This document shows, in pieces, positions 45,475 to 53,723 of a stretch of 64,000 nucleotides of DNA. Made by a program: the position numbers and the translations under genes. The DNA comes from Roseibium aestuarii (GTDB taxonomy: Bacteria > Pseudomonadota > Alphaproteobacteria > Rhizobiales > Stappiaceae): NCBI RefSeq assembly GCF_008477545.1, contig NZ_VORA01000002.1, forward strand, positions 186,001 through 250,000, read 5' to 3'. The notes below the pieces were generated by a model. That model searched no databases, was not told where the DNA came from, and saw only the letters and a list, made by a program, of their open reading frames with translations. Numbering within the stretch: position 1 is the first letter of the stretch; every line of letters starts with the position of its first letter.

Positions 45475-48132
45475 TCACAGACCGGCCAGATGGGCCTCGA
45501 TGGCGGCAATGGCGTCATCAGCCTTGGAGCCATCCGGACCACCGGCCTGGGCCATGTCCGCACGGCCACCGCCGCCGCGGCCTCCCAGAGCCTCGGAGCC
45601 GATCTTCACCAGATCCACCGCGCTCACCTTGTCAGTCAGATCGGCGGTAACGGAGGTCACGATGGCGGCCTTGCCGTCTTCGGACACGCTGATCAGCACC
45701 ACGACGCCCGAGCCGAGCCCGGCCTTGGCTTCATCCGCCAGACCCTTGAGATCCTTCGGATTGATGCCGTCGATCTTGCGCGCCATCAGCTGGAAGGCAC
45801 CCACCGTCTTCGGAGCATCGGTTCCGCCCGAGGCGCCGCCCATGGCGAGCTTCTTCTTGGCGTCGTTCAGTTCCCTTTCCAGCCGCTTGCGGTCCTCGAC
45901 CAGCTGCGCCACGCGGGCGGTGACATCGCCGGCACCGACCTTCAGCAGGGAGGCGAGCTCGCGCACCCGCTTGTCCTGCTCGTCCAGATAGGCCCGTGCG
46001 GCAGAGCCGGTGAGCGCTTCCAGACGGCGCACGCCGGCGGCAACCGCGCCTTCGTTCACAAGCGTCACCAGACCGATATCGCCCGTGCGGGTCACATGGG
46101 TGCCGCCGCAGAGCTCGACCGAATAGGCCTTGCCGGCCTTGGAACCGTGAAGCGCGGTGCCCATGGACACGACGCGGACCTCATCGCCGTATTTCTCGCC
46201 GAACAGCGCCATCGCACCGCTCTCGATCGCCTCGTCCACCGCCATCAGGCGGGTGGAGACGGCCGCGTTCTGGAGCACGATCTCGTTGGCATAGGCTTCC
46301 ACCGTCGCCAGCTCGTCGTCGCTCACCGGCTTGGGGTGAGAGAAGTCGAAGCGCAGGCGCTCAGGGGTAACCATCGATCCCTTCTGGGCCACATGGGAGC
46401 CGAGCACTTCGCGCAGGGCCTCATGCAGCAGGTGGGTAGCGGAGTGGTTGGAGCGAATAGAGCCGCGACGCTGCGCGTCAACCTTCAGCTCCACGGCGAG
46501 ACCGGCCGCCAGCTTGCCTTCGTCCACGGTGACCGCATGAATGAAGAGGCCATCGGCCTTCTTCAGGGTGTCGGTGACAGTCGCCTTGACGCCTTCGCCG
46601 AGGATCACGCCGGTGTCGCCGACCTGACCACCGGATTCCCCGTAGAATGGGGTCTGGTTCAGAATGACGAAGCCGCTCTCGCCCTGGGCCAGAGACGCGG
46701 TCTCCGCGCCGTCCTTGACCAGGCCGGTGACGACGCCTTCGGCGGTTTCCGTGTCATAGCCGAGGAAGTCGGTGGCACCCAGCTTGTCCTTGAGCGCAAA
46801 CCACACGCTTTCCTCTGCCGCCTCGCCCGAACCGGACCAGGCTGCGCGGGCTTCCTGCTTCTGGCGCTGCATGGCCGCATCGAAGCCGGCCACATCGACG
46901 GCGATGTTGCGGGCGCGCAGGGCATCCTGCGTCAGATCGAGCGGGAAGCCGTAGGTGTCATAGAGCTTGAAGGCGGTTTCCCCGTCCAGCTCGCCACCTT
47001 CGACGAGATCGGCGGTGGCGCTGTCGAGGAGGCCCAGACCGCGCTCAAGGGTCTTGCGGAAGCGGGTTTCCTCGAGCTTCAGGGTCTCGGTGATGAGCGC
47101 TTCGGCGCGCACCAGTTCCGGATAGGCCTGGCCCATCTCGCGGATGAGGGCCGGCACCAGCCGGTGCATCAGCGGATCTTGGGCCCCCAGCAGATGGGCA
47201 TGACGCATGCCGCGGCGCATGATCCGGCGCAGCACGTAGCCACGGCCCTCATTGGACGGCAGCACGCCATCGGCGATCAGGAACGAGGTGGAGCGCAGGT
47301 GATCGGCGATCACCCGGTGGCTGGCGCGGGCCTTGCCTTCCGCCTCGACACCGGTCGCGTTGACTGAGGCGGAGATCAGCGCCCTGAACAGGTCGATGTC
47401 GTAGTTGTCGTGAACGCCCTGCATGACGGCGGCAATGCGCTCCAGACCCATGCCCGTGTCGATGGACGGACGCGGCAGGTTGAGGCGCGCCTCAGGGGTC
47501 TGCTCGAACTGCATGAAGACCAGGTTCCAGATCTCGATGAACCGGTCTCCGTCTTCTTCCGGGGAACCCGGAGGGCCGCCCCAGATGTGGTCGCCGTGAT
47601 CATAGAAGATTTCCGAGCACGGGCCGCAGGGGCCGGTGTCGCCCATGGACCAGAAATTGTCCGAGGTCGGGATGCGGATGATCTTCTCGTCGGACAGGCC
47701 GGCGATCTTGCGCCACAGGCCTGCGGCCTCCTCGTCTTCCGAATAGACGGTGACCAGGAGCTTGTCCTTCGACAGGCCGAATTCCTTGGTGATCAGGTTC
47801 CAGGCGAGCTCGATGGCCCGGTCCTTGAAATAGTCGCCGAAGGAGAAGTTCCCCAGCATCTCGAAGAACGTGTGGTGGCGGGCGGTGTAGCCCACATTGT
47901 CCAGATCGTTGTGCTTGCCGCCGGCGCGAACCACCTTCTGGGACGAGGTGGCGCGCACATAGTCGCGCTTCTCCACGCCCGTGAAGAGATTCTTGAAGGG
48001 CACCATGCCCGCATTGGTGAACATCAGGGTCGGATCGTTGCGCGGAACCAGGGGCCCGGACTCCACGACCTGGTGATCGTTCTTGGCAAAATAGTCCAGA
48101 AACTTGGATCGGATTTCGTTCACGCCCGTCAT
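45475..48132 (-). CDS. alaS: Alanine-tRNA ligase
   Basis: An 885-residue class II synthetase that charges tRNA-Ala. The N-terminal aminoacylation core begins [21 protein letters not shown] with motif 1 ([23 protein letters not shown]) and [19 protein letters not shown] of motif 2. The editing domain carries [16 protein letters not shown] and [13 protein letters not shown], and the C-Ala domain closes the protein. ATG at 48132 is chosen by family; the open frame extends back to 48336. The gene lies downstream of recA on the same strand, 463 bases apart with a terminator between. Confidence 0.97.
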   Translation of the reverse strand: MTGVNEIRSKFLDYFAKNDHQVVESGPLVPRNDPTLMFTNAGMVPFKNLFTGVEKRDYVRATSSQKVVRAGGKHNDLDNVGYTARHHTFFEMLGNFSFGDYFKDRAIELAWNLITKEFGLSKDKLLVTVYSEDEEAAGLWRKIAGLSDEKIIRIPTSDNFWSMGDTGPCGPCSEIFYDHGDHIWGGPPGSPEEDGDRFIEIWNLVFMQFEQTPEARLNLPRPSIDTGMGLERIAAVMQGVHDNYDIDLFRALISASVNATGVEAEGKARASHRVIADHLRSTSFLIADGVLPSNEGRGYVLRRIMRRGMRHAHLLGAQDPLMHRLVPALIREMGQAYPELVRAEALITETLKLEETRFRKTLERGLGLLDSATADLVEGGELDGETAFKLYDTYGFPLDLTQDALRARNIAVDVAGFDAAMQRQKQEARAAWSGSGEAAEESVWFALKDKLGATDFLGYDTETAEGVVTGLVKDGAETASLAQGESGFVILNQTPFYGESGGQVGDTGVILGEGVKATVTDTLKKADGLFIHAVTVDEGKLAAGLAVELKVDAQRRGSIRSNHSATHLLHEALREVLGSHVAQKGSMVTPERLRFDFSHPKPVSDDELATVEAYANEIVLQNAAVSTRLMAVDEAIESGAMALFGEKYGDEVRVVSMGTALHGSKAGKAYSVELCGGTHVTRTGDIGLVTLVNEGAVAAGVRRLEALTGSAARAYLDEQDKRVRELASLLKVGAGDVTARVAQLVEDRKRLERELNDAKKKLAMGGASGGTDAPKTVGAFQLMARKIDGINPKDLKGLADEAKAGLGSGVVVLISVSEDGKAAIVTSVTADLTDKVSAVDLVKIGSEALGGRGGGGRADMAQAGGPDGSKADDAIAAIEAHLAGL

Positions 48133-48595
48133 GCAGGTCTCGCCTCGATGCCTCGCGGCCGGGAGCCTGAACTCCGGCGGCTGCGTCAGATTTTTGAATT
48201 GTCGTGACTGCGCCGCCGGTTGGCCGGGGCGCTGCGGTGTGTGCCTTTTAGCTTTCTGCGGAAAGCCTGTCCAGAACGGCCCTCCGGCGCGAGGCCGCAT
48301 GCTTCGCTTTTTTGCCGAATTCCCTCTGGCCGGCACCGGCCCCGATCCCGAACGGGCCCTTTCAGGTCCGAGCGCCCAGACGCGTTCGCCCCCCGAACGC
48401 CCCCCCAGATGCCCCCAAGACGCTCCCGACCCTTTCCGCCGCGGCCCATAGATGCCCCGGGATGCCCCCGGGACGCCCCATGAAAAGACCCTCGCAGCCG
48501 GGCCGCGAGGGTCTTTTCATGTCAGATATCGGACCTCGAAAGACGTCGGGGTCTGGCCGGGCCACCAAAAGGGTGCCCTGGCCCCTTACCCGATC
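48133..48595. other. Intergenic region between recA and alaS
   Basis: This 463-base stretch holds the recA terminator (48482-48518), and the alaS promoter should lie in the rest. From 48290 to 48480 it is C-rich with runs such as CCCCCCGAACGCCCCCCC-like tracts, and I see no gene there. No T-box (not expected in this group) is seen. Confidence 0.5.
48482..48518 (-). terminator. Rho-independent terminator of recA
   Basis: A perfect 14-base-pair stem pairs GAAAAGACCCTCGC (48482-48495) with GCGAGGGTCTTTTC (48505-48518) around a nine-base loop. The sequence is symmetric, with A and T runs at either base, so it could act on both strands. It lies 77 bases past the recA stop codon. Confidence 0.88.
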
Positions 48596-49666
48596 TCAGT
48601 CGTCGGACGCGTCGTCGACCGCGTCCGGATCGGTGATCGCATTGGCGATCAGACCGGCGTTCTGGCGGATCGACATCTCGATTTCGGCCGCCACTTCCGG
48701 ATTGTCACGCAGGAACTGCTTGGCATTCTCACGCCCCTGCCCCAGCCTCTGGCTGTTGTAGGAGAACCAGGCTCCGGACTTCTCGACGATGTTGCCCTTG
48801 ACGCCAAGGTCGATGAGCTCGCCGGTCTTGGACACGCCTTCCCCGTAGATGATATCGAATTCGACCTGACGGAAGGGAGGTGCCAGCTTGTTCTTCACCA
48901 CCTTCACGCGGGTCTGGTTGCCGATCACCTCGTCCCGATCCTTGATCGAGCCGATGCGGCGGATGTCGAGGCGCACGGAGGCGTAAAACTTCAGCGCATT
49001 GCCACCCGTGGTGGTTTCCGGAGACCCGAACATCACCCCGATCTTCATGCGGATCTGGTTGATGAAGATCACCATGCAGTTGGACTTGGAGATGGAGGCG
49101 GTCAGCTTGCGCAGGGCCTGGCTCATCAGACGGGCCTGCATGCCCGGCAGGCTGTCGCCCATCTCGCCTTCCAGCTCGGCCTTCGGCGTCAGCGCCGCGA
49201 CCGAGTCGATCACCAGAACGTCGATGGCGCCAGAGCGCACCAGCGTGTCGGCAATTTCCAGCGCCTGTTCGCCCGCGTCCGGCTGCGAGATCAGCAGGTT
49301 GTCGATGTCGACGCCCAGCTTGCGCGCATAGAGCGGGTCCAGCGCATGTTCCGCATCGACGAAGGCGCAGATGCCGCCGGCCTTCTGGGATTCGGCAATG
49401 GTGTGCAGGGCGAGAGTGGTCTTGCCCGAAGATTCAGGGCCATAGATCTCGACGATACGGCCACGCGGCAGACCGCCGATGCCCAGCGCAATATCGAGCC
49501 CGAGCGACCCGGTGGAGATTGCCTGAACCTCCACGGCCTGCCCCTGGCCCATGCGCATGATCGAGCCCTTCCCGAAGGCCCGTTCAATCTGAGAGAGCGC
49601 TGCATCGAGCGCTTTGGTCTTGTCCATCTGGCTGCTTTCTACGAGACGAAGTGTGCTTTGCGACAT
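48596..49666 (-). CDS. recA: Recombinase A
   Basis: A 356-residue RecA, the strand-exchange and SOS co-protease protein. Walker [10 protein letters not shown] is at residues 76-84, the signature [19 protein letters not shown] and the L2 loop ([13 protein letters not shown]) are intact, and the acidic tail ends DAVDDASDD. The ATG gives the typical N-terminus [16 protein letters not shown]. An alphaproteobacterial LexA box (GTTC-N7-GTTC) lies about 120 bases upstream of the start, so it should be DNA-damage inducible. Confidence 0.98.
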   Translation of the reverse strand: MSQSTLRLVESSQMDKTKALDAALSQIERAFGKGSIMRMGQGQAVEVQAISTGSLGLDIALGIGGLPRGRIVEIYGPESSGKTTLALHTIAESQKAGGICAFVDAEHALDPLYARKLGVDIDNLLISQPDAGEQALEIADTLVRSGAIDVLVIDSVAALTPKAELEGEMGDSLPGMQARLMSQALRKLTASISKSNCMVIFINQIRMKIGVMFGSPETTTGGNALKFYASVRLDIRRIGSIKDRDEVIGNQTRVKVVKNKLAPPFRQVEFDIIYGEGVSKTGELIDLGVKGNIVEKSGAWFSYNSQRLGQGRENAKQFLRDNPEVAAEIEMSIRQNAGLIANAITDPDAVDDASDD

Positions 49667-50201
49667 GGCTCAGGCTCCTTATTCCACGATGGACCTGCCG
49701 TTTCAATTCATGGCTTTGTACTCTTTTTGTTCCAATTGCGCAAGCCCCGGCAACCAGCTGGCAAACAACATGGAATTTCAGTCCGTTCCATCAATGTTCT
49801 CAAAGCTCAATACAAAATTGACGCTGCGTTATTTTTACCCTTCCACCCGGTCCTCCACAGAATCACTCCCTGATCGGCGCCAGACGGAGACGGAAAGAGC
49901 CAGGAATCCGGGGAAAACGTCGCCGATGGAGCACAGGCCTCCCCACGGTGCCGTCCGTCCTCAGGCCTCTGCACGCCCTTTCCATCTGCGGAAATGCCTC
50001 GCCTCGCGGGCGATCATCGGAAGGAACACGGCCGGACCCGCAAGGCTTTGCCAAGCACACTCCGTCTTGCCGCTTGCCCCTGAGCGACGGCGCTGCTACC
50101 CGTCGAGGCTTCGGCCGGAACCACCGGTCTTCACGGCCCACGCTTTCCGGCATCCGGTGCACGCGGCCGCGTCCTGCCTGTCACGCGAGAGATCTGCCAG
50201 A
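49667..50201. other. Divergent intergenic region recA-psuK
   Basis: These 535 bases hold the recA promoter and SOS box in the AT-rich part near 49700-49830. From 49870 to 50200 the sequence is GC-rich with no feature I can support apart from a presumed promoter for the psuK gene. No tRNA or small ORF stands out. Confidence 0.5.
49785..49799 (-). promoter_or_regulatory. LexA (SOS) box upstream of recA
   Basis: GTTC (49785-49788), seven bases, GTTC (49796-49799) fits the direct-repeat operator GTTC-N7-GTTC bound by LexA in Alphaproteobacteria. On the minus strand it reads GAAC-N7-GAAC and overlaps a plausible -35 element TTGAGA at 49803-49798. Confidence 0.85.
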
Positions 50202-51152
50202 ATGTCCGAGAGCCCCGCCTTCACCCGCCGACCGGTCGTCTGCGCCGGGGCCGTGCACTGGGATCTGATCGCCCATGCGGACCGTTCGATCCGGCCCGAC
50301 ACCTCCACGCCCGCCCGCCTGAGCCAGACCCCGGGCGGCGTGGCCACCAATGTGGCCCGCGCGCTGGCCCGTCTGGGCGCCGCCCCCCACCTGATCGGCG
50401 TGCTGGGCGACGACCCGGCCGGCAATGCCCTGGCCGAGCGCCTGTCCCATGAGGAAATCCGCCAGCACCTCACCCGCATCGCCGGGGCGGTGACCGGCCA
50501 TTACCTGGCCCTGCACAATCCCGATGGCTCCCTGCCCGCCGCCTGCATCGACGACCATCTTCTGGCCGACGTGCCGCCTGAAATCTTTGCCCAGGCCCTG
50601 GTCGAAGCACAAAGCGGGCGCGATGCGGACATCTGCTTCCTCGATGCCAACCTGTCGACGGCCCAGGCCGAGGCGCTGATCCGGGCGGTCAGCGTGGAAA
50701 CCCTGGTCACCGCCGACACGGTCTCCGCCGCCAAGGCCCCGCGCCTCCTGCCGCTTCTGCCCTCCATCGACCTGCTCTTCGCCAACCGGTCGGAGGCAGC
50801 CGCCCTGCTCGAGGCCGACGGATCCCAGACCGGTCCTGCCTCTTCGGCTCTCGCTGAAGGCCTTCTAGACCTCGGATGCGCCGCGGTCATCCTGACCGAA
50901 GGCAGCGATGGGGTCTGGTTTGCCGAACAGGGCGGCGACGTGACCCATCTGGCCGCCCTTCCCGTCACCGTCACCGATGTGACAGGAGCGGGCGATGCGC
51001 TGATTGCCGGCACTCTCGCCGGCCTCAACCGGGGGCTAACGCTGCGCGATGCCGTACCCTGCGGCCTGCGCGCGGCGGCCATTGCCCTTCAGGCGGTGGG
51101 CGCTGCCCCCGCCACCCTCACCTGGGAGGCCGTCGCGACCCCGGCCGCCTGA
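50202..51152 (+). CDS. psuK: PfkB-family sugar kinase, probably pseudouridine kinase
   Basis: A 316-residue ribokinase-family protein. Two family signatures are visible: TPGGVATNVARALARLGA near residue 50 and the C-terminal VTDVTGAGDALIAGTLAGL with the catalytic Asp of GAGD. The next gene encodes pseudouridine-5'-phosphate glycosidase, so the kinase most likely phosphorylates pseudouridine to supply that enzyme. ATG at 50202 is chosen from the family start; the open frame runs further back without resemblance. Confidence 0.88.
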   Translation: MSESPAFTRRPVVCAGAVHWDLIAHADRSIRPDTSTPARLSQTPGGVATNVARALARLGAAPHLIGVLGDDPAGNALAERLSHEEIRQHLTRIAGAVTGHYLALHNPDGSLPAACIDDHLLADVPPEIFAQALVEAQSGRDADICFLDANLSTAQAEALIRAVSVETLVTADTVSAAKAPRLLPLLPSIDLLFANRSEAAALLEADGSQTGPASSALAEGLLDLGCAAVILTEGSDGVWFAEQGGDVTHLAALPVTVTDVTGAGDALIAGTLAGLNRGLTLRDAVPCGLRAAAIALQAVGAAPATLTWEAVATPAA

Positions 51153-51209
51153 GGCCCGGTTCGCCCCCTCCCCTCCCTTCTCCCCGTCTCAGAAGAAAGC
51201 CGGTTGCTC

Positions 51210-52124
51210 ATGACCCTCTCCTCCCTGCTCCAGCCCACGGCGGAAATCGCCCAGGCCCTCGCAGACGGCAAGCCCGTCGTCGCGCTCGAATCCACCATCA
51301 TCACCCACGGCATGCCCTATCCGGACAATGTCGCCACCGCCCGCCAGGTGGAAGCCGACATTCGCGAACGCGGCGCCATTCCGGCGACCATCGCCGTGCT
51401 CGACGGCAAGATCCGCATCGGTCTCGATGACGCAGATCTCGAGCGTCTCGCCCAGGCCACTGGCGTGATGAAGTGCTCGCGCGCCGATCTGGCCCTTGCG
51501 GTCGCCACCGGCCGCCCGGGCGCGACCACCGTTGCCGCCACCATGATGGCCGCTCGCATGGCCGGCATCCATGTCTTTGCCACCGGCGGCATCGGCGGCG
51601 TGCACAAGGGCGCCGAGCTGAGCTTCGACGTCTCTGCCGATCTGGACGAACTGGGCCGCACCCCGGTCTGCGTGGTGGCAGCGGGGGCCAAGGCCCTGCT
51701 CGACATCCCGAAGACCCTTGAAGTGCTGGAAACCCGCGGCGTGCCCGTGGTGGCCTATGGGGTCGACGAACTTCCGGCCTTCTGGTCGCGCAAGTCCGGT
51801 CTGGCCGCTCCCTTCCGCCTCGACAGCGCCGCCGACATCGCCGGCCTTCTGAAGACCCGCAGCGAAATGGGCGACCACGGCGGCGTGCTCATCGCCAATC
51901 CGGTGCCGCAGGCCGACGAGATCCCCCAGGACGAGATGGGCGTGTTCATCGACAAGGCCATCGAGATGGCGACCGCCCAGAAGGTCACTGGCAAGGGCGT
52001 CACCCCCTTCGTGCTGGACGCGATCTACAAGCTGACCGCCGGGCGCAGCCTTGCCACCAACATCGCGCTGGTACGCAACAACGCAAGGCTGGCCGCCGAC
52101 ATCGCCAAGGCGCTCGCGGCCTGA
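51210..52124 (+). CDS. psuG: Pseudouridine-5'-phosphate glycosidase
   Basis: A 304-residue enzyme that splits pseudouridine 5'-phosphate to uracil and ribose 5-phosphate. The conserved VALESTIITHGMPYPDN (with catalytic Glu), the lysine region MKCSRADL, FATGGIGGVHKGAE and AAGAKALLDIPKTLE (catalytic Lys) are all there. It is 57 bases after psuK on the same strand. Pseudouridine arises from RNA turnover, so this pair is a salvage unit. Confidence 0.96.
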   Translation: MTLSSLLQPTAEIAQALADGKPVVALESTIITHGMPYPDNVATARQVEADIRERGAIPATIAVLDGKIRIGLDDADLERLAQATGVMKCSRADLALAVATGRPGATTVAATMMAARMAGIHVFATGGIGGVHKGAELSFDVSADLDELGRTPVCVVAAGAKALLDIPKTLEVLETRGVPVVAYGVDELPAFWSRKSGLAAPFRLDSAADIAGLLKTRSEMGDHGGVLIANPVPQADEIPQDEMGVFIDKAIEMATAQKVTGKGVTPFVLDAIYKLTAGRSLATNIALVRNNARLAADIAKALAA

Positions 52125-52138
52125 TCGCAAAAACAGGA

Positions 52139-52164
52139 AGCCCCGGGGGATCATCCCCGGGGCT
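52139..52164 (+). terminator. Hairpin after psuG
   Basis: AGCCCCGGGG (52139-52148) pairs with CCCCGGGGCT (52155-52164). It lies 14 bases after the psuG stop codon but has no T run, so it may be a processing or stability element or a factor-dependent terminator. Confidence 0.6.
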
Positions 52165-52638
52165 CACCACGGTGGACCGCCCCACCCGGTTGCTTCCCTA
52201 AGTCACCCCGGACGAAGGCAAAGCCTGAAGATCCGGGGACGGTGAGCCCTAACCGTCTCTGTGGCTCACCGGTCCCGGCTCAAGGCCGGGATGACGATGT
52301 TGCGGGTACTCTCGCAGCATCCCCCGCGCTCCGCGCCGTCCCGGACTTGATCCGGGACCAACACTTCTGCCAAAAATCCATCTGGGCGTCAGTTGCGAGG
52401 TCCCGGATCTCCGCTCGCGCTGCGTCCGGGACGGCGGAGCGGTCGCTGCGGAAGCGTTCATTGGCGCTCCATCGGTTTGTCTGAAGACCTGACCGCCCGT
52501 CATTCCCGGCCTTGTGCCGGGACTCCAGTCCATTGGAAGACGGTTCGAGAAACTGGATGCTCGGGACAAGCCCGAGCATGACCGTCGAGGGGGGCATCGC
52601 GCATCCTTCGCGCGCCCTTTCCTTTGAGATTGGGCACT
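52165..52638. repeat. Cluster of extragenic palindromic repeat units
   Basis: At least five short palindromes lie in this non-coding stretch: TCCCGGC/GCCGGGA (52273-52291), GTCCCGGA/TCCGGGAC (52338-52358 and again 52400-52432), TCCCGGC/GCCGGGA (52504-52522) and ATGCTCGGG/CCCGAGCAT (52557-52579). They share the core CCCGG-CTTGA/CTTGT-CCGGG and flanking GTCAT or GATGAC, which is the style of repetitive extragenic palindromes known in alphaproteobacterial genomes. No gene is seen. Confidence 0.8.
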
Positions 52639-53721
52639 TCAGAGCGCTTCCAGAAACGCCTCGAGATCCCGCATCTCCGGCCCCGTGAGCCGCAACGGCG
52701 CGACAAGCGGGCTGGTGGTCGGAAAGAGCCGATCCTCCGCCTGATCGGCCCGAGGCTTCGGCCGCGCAGTCCCCGCATTGTAGAAGGTCACGATCGCCCG
52801 CAGGTTCGGCACCAGGCCGTTGTGCATGTAGGGAGCGCTGCCCTTCAGCCGACGCAACACGCCGGTGGAAAAGGCTGCCACGTCCGAAGGCTCGCCGGTC
52901 TGCACGTATCGGCCCAGATCCTCGAGCTCCCGCCCGTAGAATCCGATCCCGAGATTGTGGAACTTGCCGTCGCTCAGAAGCGGCCCGTTGTGACAGGTCA
53001 TGCAACGGGCCTTGGTGCGGAAGAGATGCAGGCCGCGCAGCTGCTGGGCATTGAGAAGCTCCCGCTCGCCGGCCAGAAAGCGGTCGAAGCGGGTCGGGGC
53101 CTCAAGCTGGCGTTCGAAGGCCGCAAGAGCCGCAGTCACATCCTCGAACCGGATCTCCGCGGCCCCGAAGGCCTCGCGGAACAGCGCCGGATAGTCCGCA
53201 TCCTGCCGCAGCCGCTCCTCGATCTCGCCCGGATCCCCGGCCATCTCGATCGGGTTGATGATCGGAAAGCCCGCCTGTTCCTCCAGGCTCTGCACGCGCC
53301 CATCCCAGAAGAGATGGGGCCGATAGGCCGCATGGCGCAGGTTGGGCGCATTGCGCGTCCCCTCCTGCCGGTCATGCCCCACGGCCCGGCGCAGCCCGTC
53401 GCCGAAGCCGAGCTGCCGGTTGTGACAGCTCTCGCAGGCGATCTGCCCGGATCCGGAGAGACGGGGATCGGCAAAGAGCTTCGCCCCCAGCTCCACGCGC
53501 AAGGCCTCCGCGCTGCCGGCCTCCGGTGCCGGCAGCAGGGTGAGCGGGGCCATCTCCGCCGGGACCACGCCACCGTTGGTCTCGGGCGCCGGCCATTCGG
53601 AGATGGGGCGGGCATAGATGGTGGCCAGATCCAGCGGCTCGGAAAGGACAGAGGCCGGAGCGAGGCTGAGAAGCCCCGCTCCGGCCAGAAACGCCAGAAG
53701 CGTCGTGACAGGTTTGTGCAT
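52639..53721 (-). CDS. Di-haem cytochrome c peroxidase (MauG/CcpA family)
   Basis: A 360-residue periplasmic protein with a signal peptide (LLAFLAGAGLLSLAPASVLSEP). Two haem-binding CxxCH motifs are at residues 96-100 (CESCH) and 240-244 (CMTCH), the spacing of di-haem peroxidases of the CcpA/MauG group. Conserved FWDGRVQSLEEQA and APYMHNGLVPNLRAIV blocks surround the haems. It lies 2 bases after the TonB-dependent receptor gene in the same direction. Peroxide detoxification or maturation of a protein cofactor is possible; the receptor link suggests a metal-uptake setting. Confidence 0.9.
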   Translation of the reverse strand: MHKPVTTLLAFLAGAGLLSLAPASVLSEPLDLATIYARPISEWPAPETNGGVVPAEMAPLTLLPAPEAGSAEALRVELGAKLFADPRLSGSGQIACESCHNRQLGFGDGLRRAVGHDRQEGTRNAPNLRHAAYRPHLFWDGRVQSLEEQAGFPIINPIEMAGDPGEIEERLRQDADYPALFREAFGAAEIRFEDVTAALAAFERQLEAPTRFDRFLAGERELLNAQQLRGLHLFRTKARCMTCHNGPLLSDGKFHNLGIGFYGRELEDLGRYVQTGEPSDVAAFSTGVLRRLKGSAPYMHNGLVPNLRAIVTFYNAGTARPKPRADQAEDRLFPTTSPLVAPLRLTGPEMRDLEAFLEAL

Positions 53722-53723
53722 GA

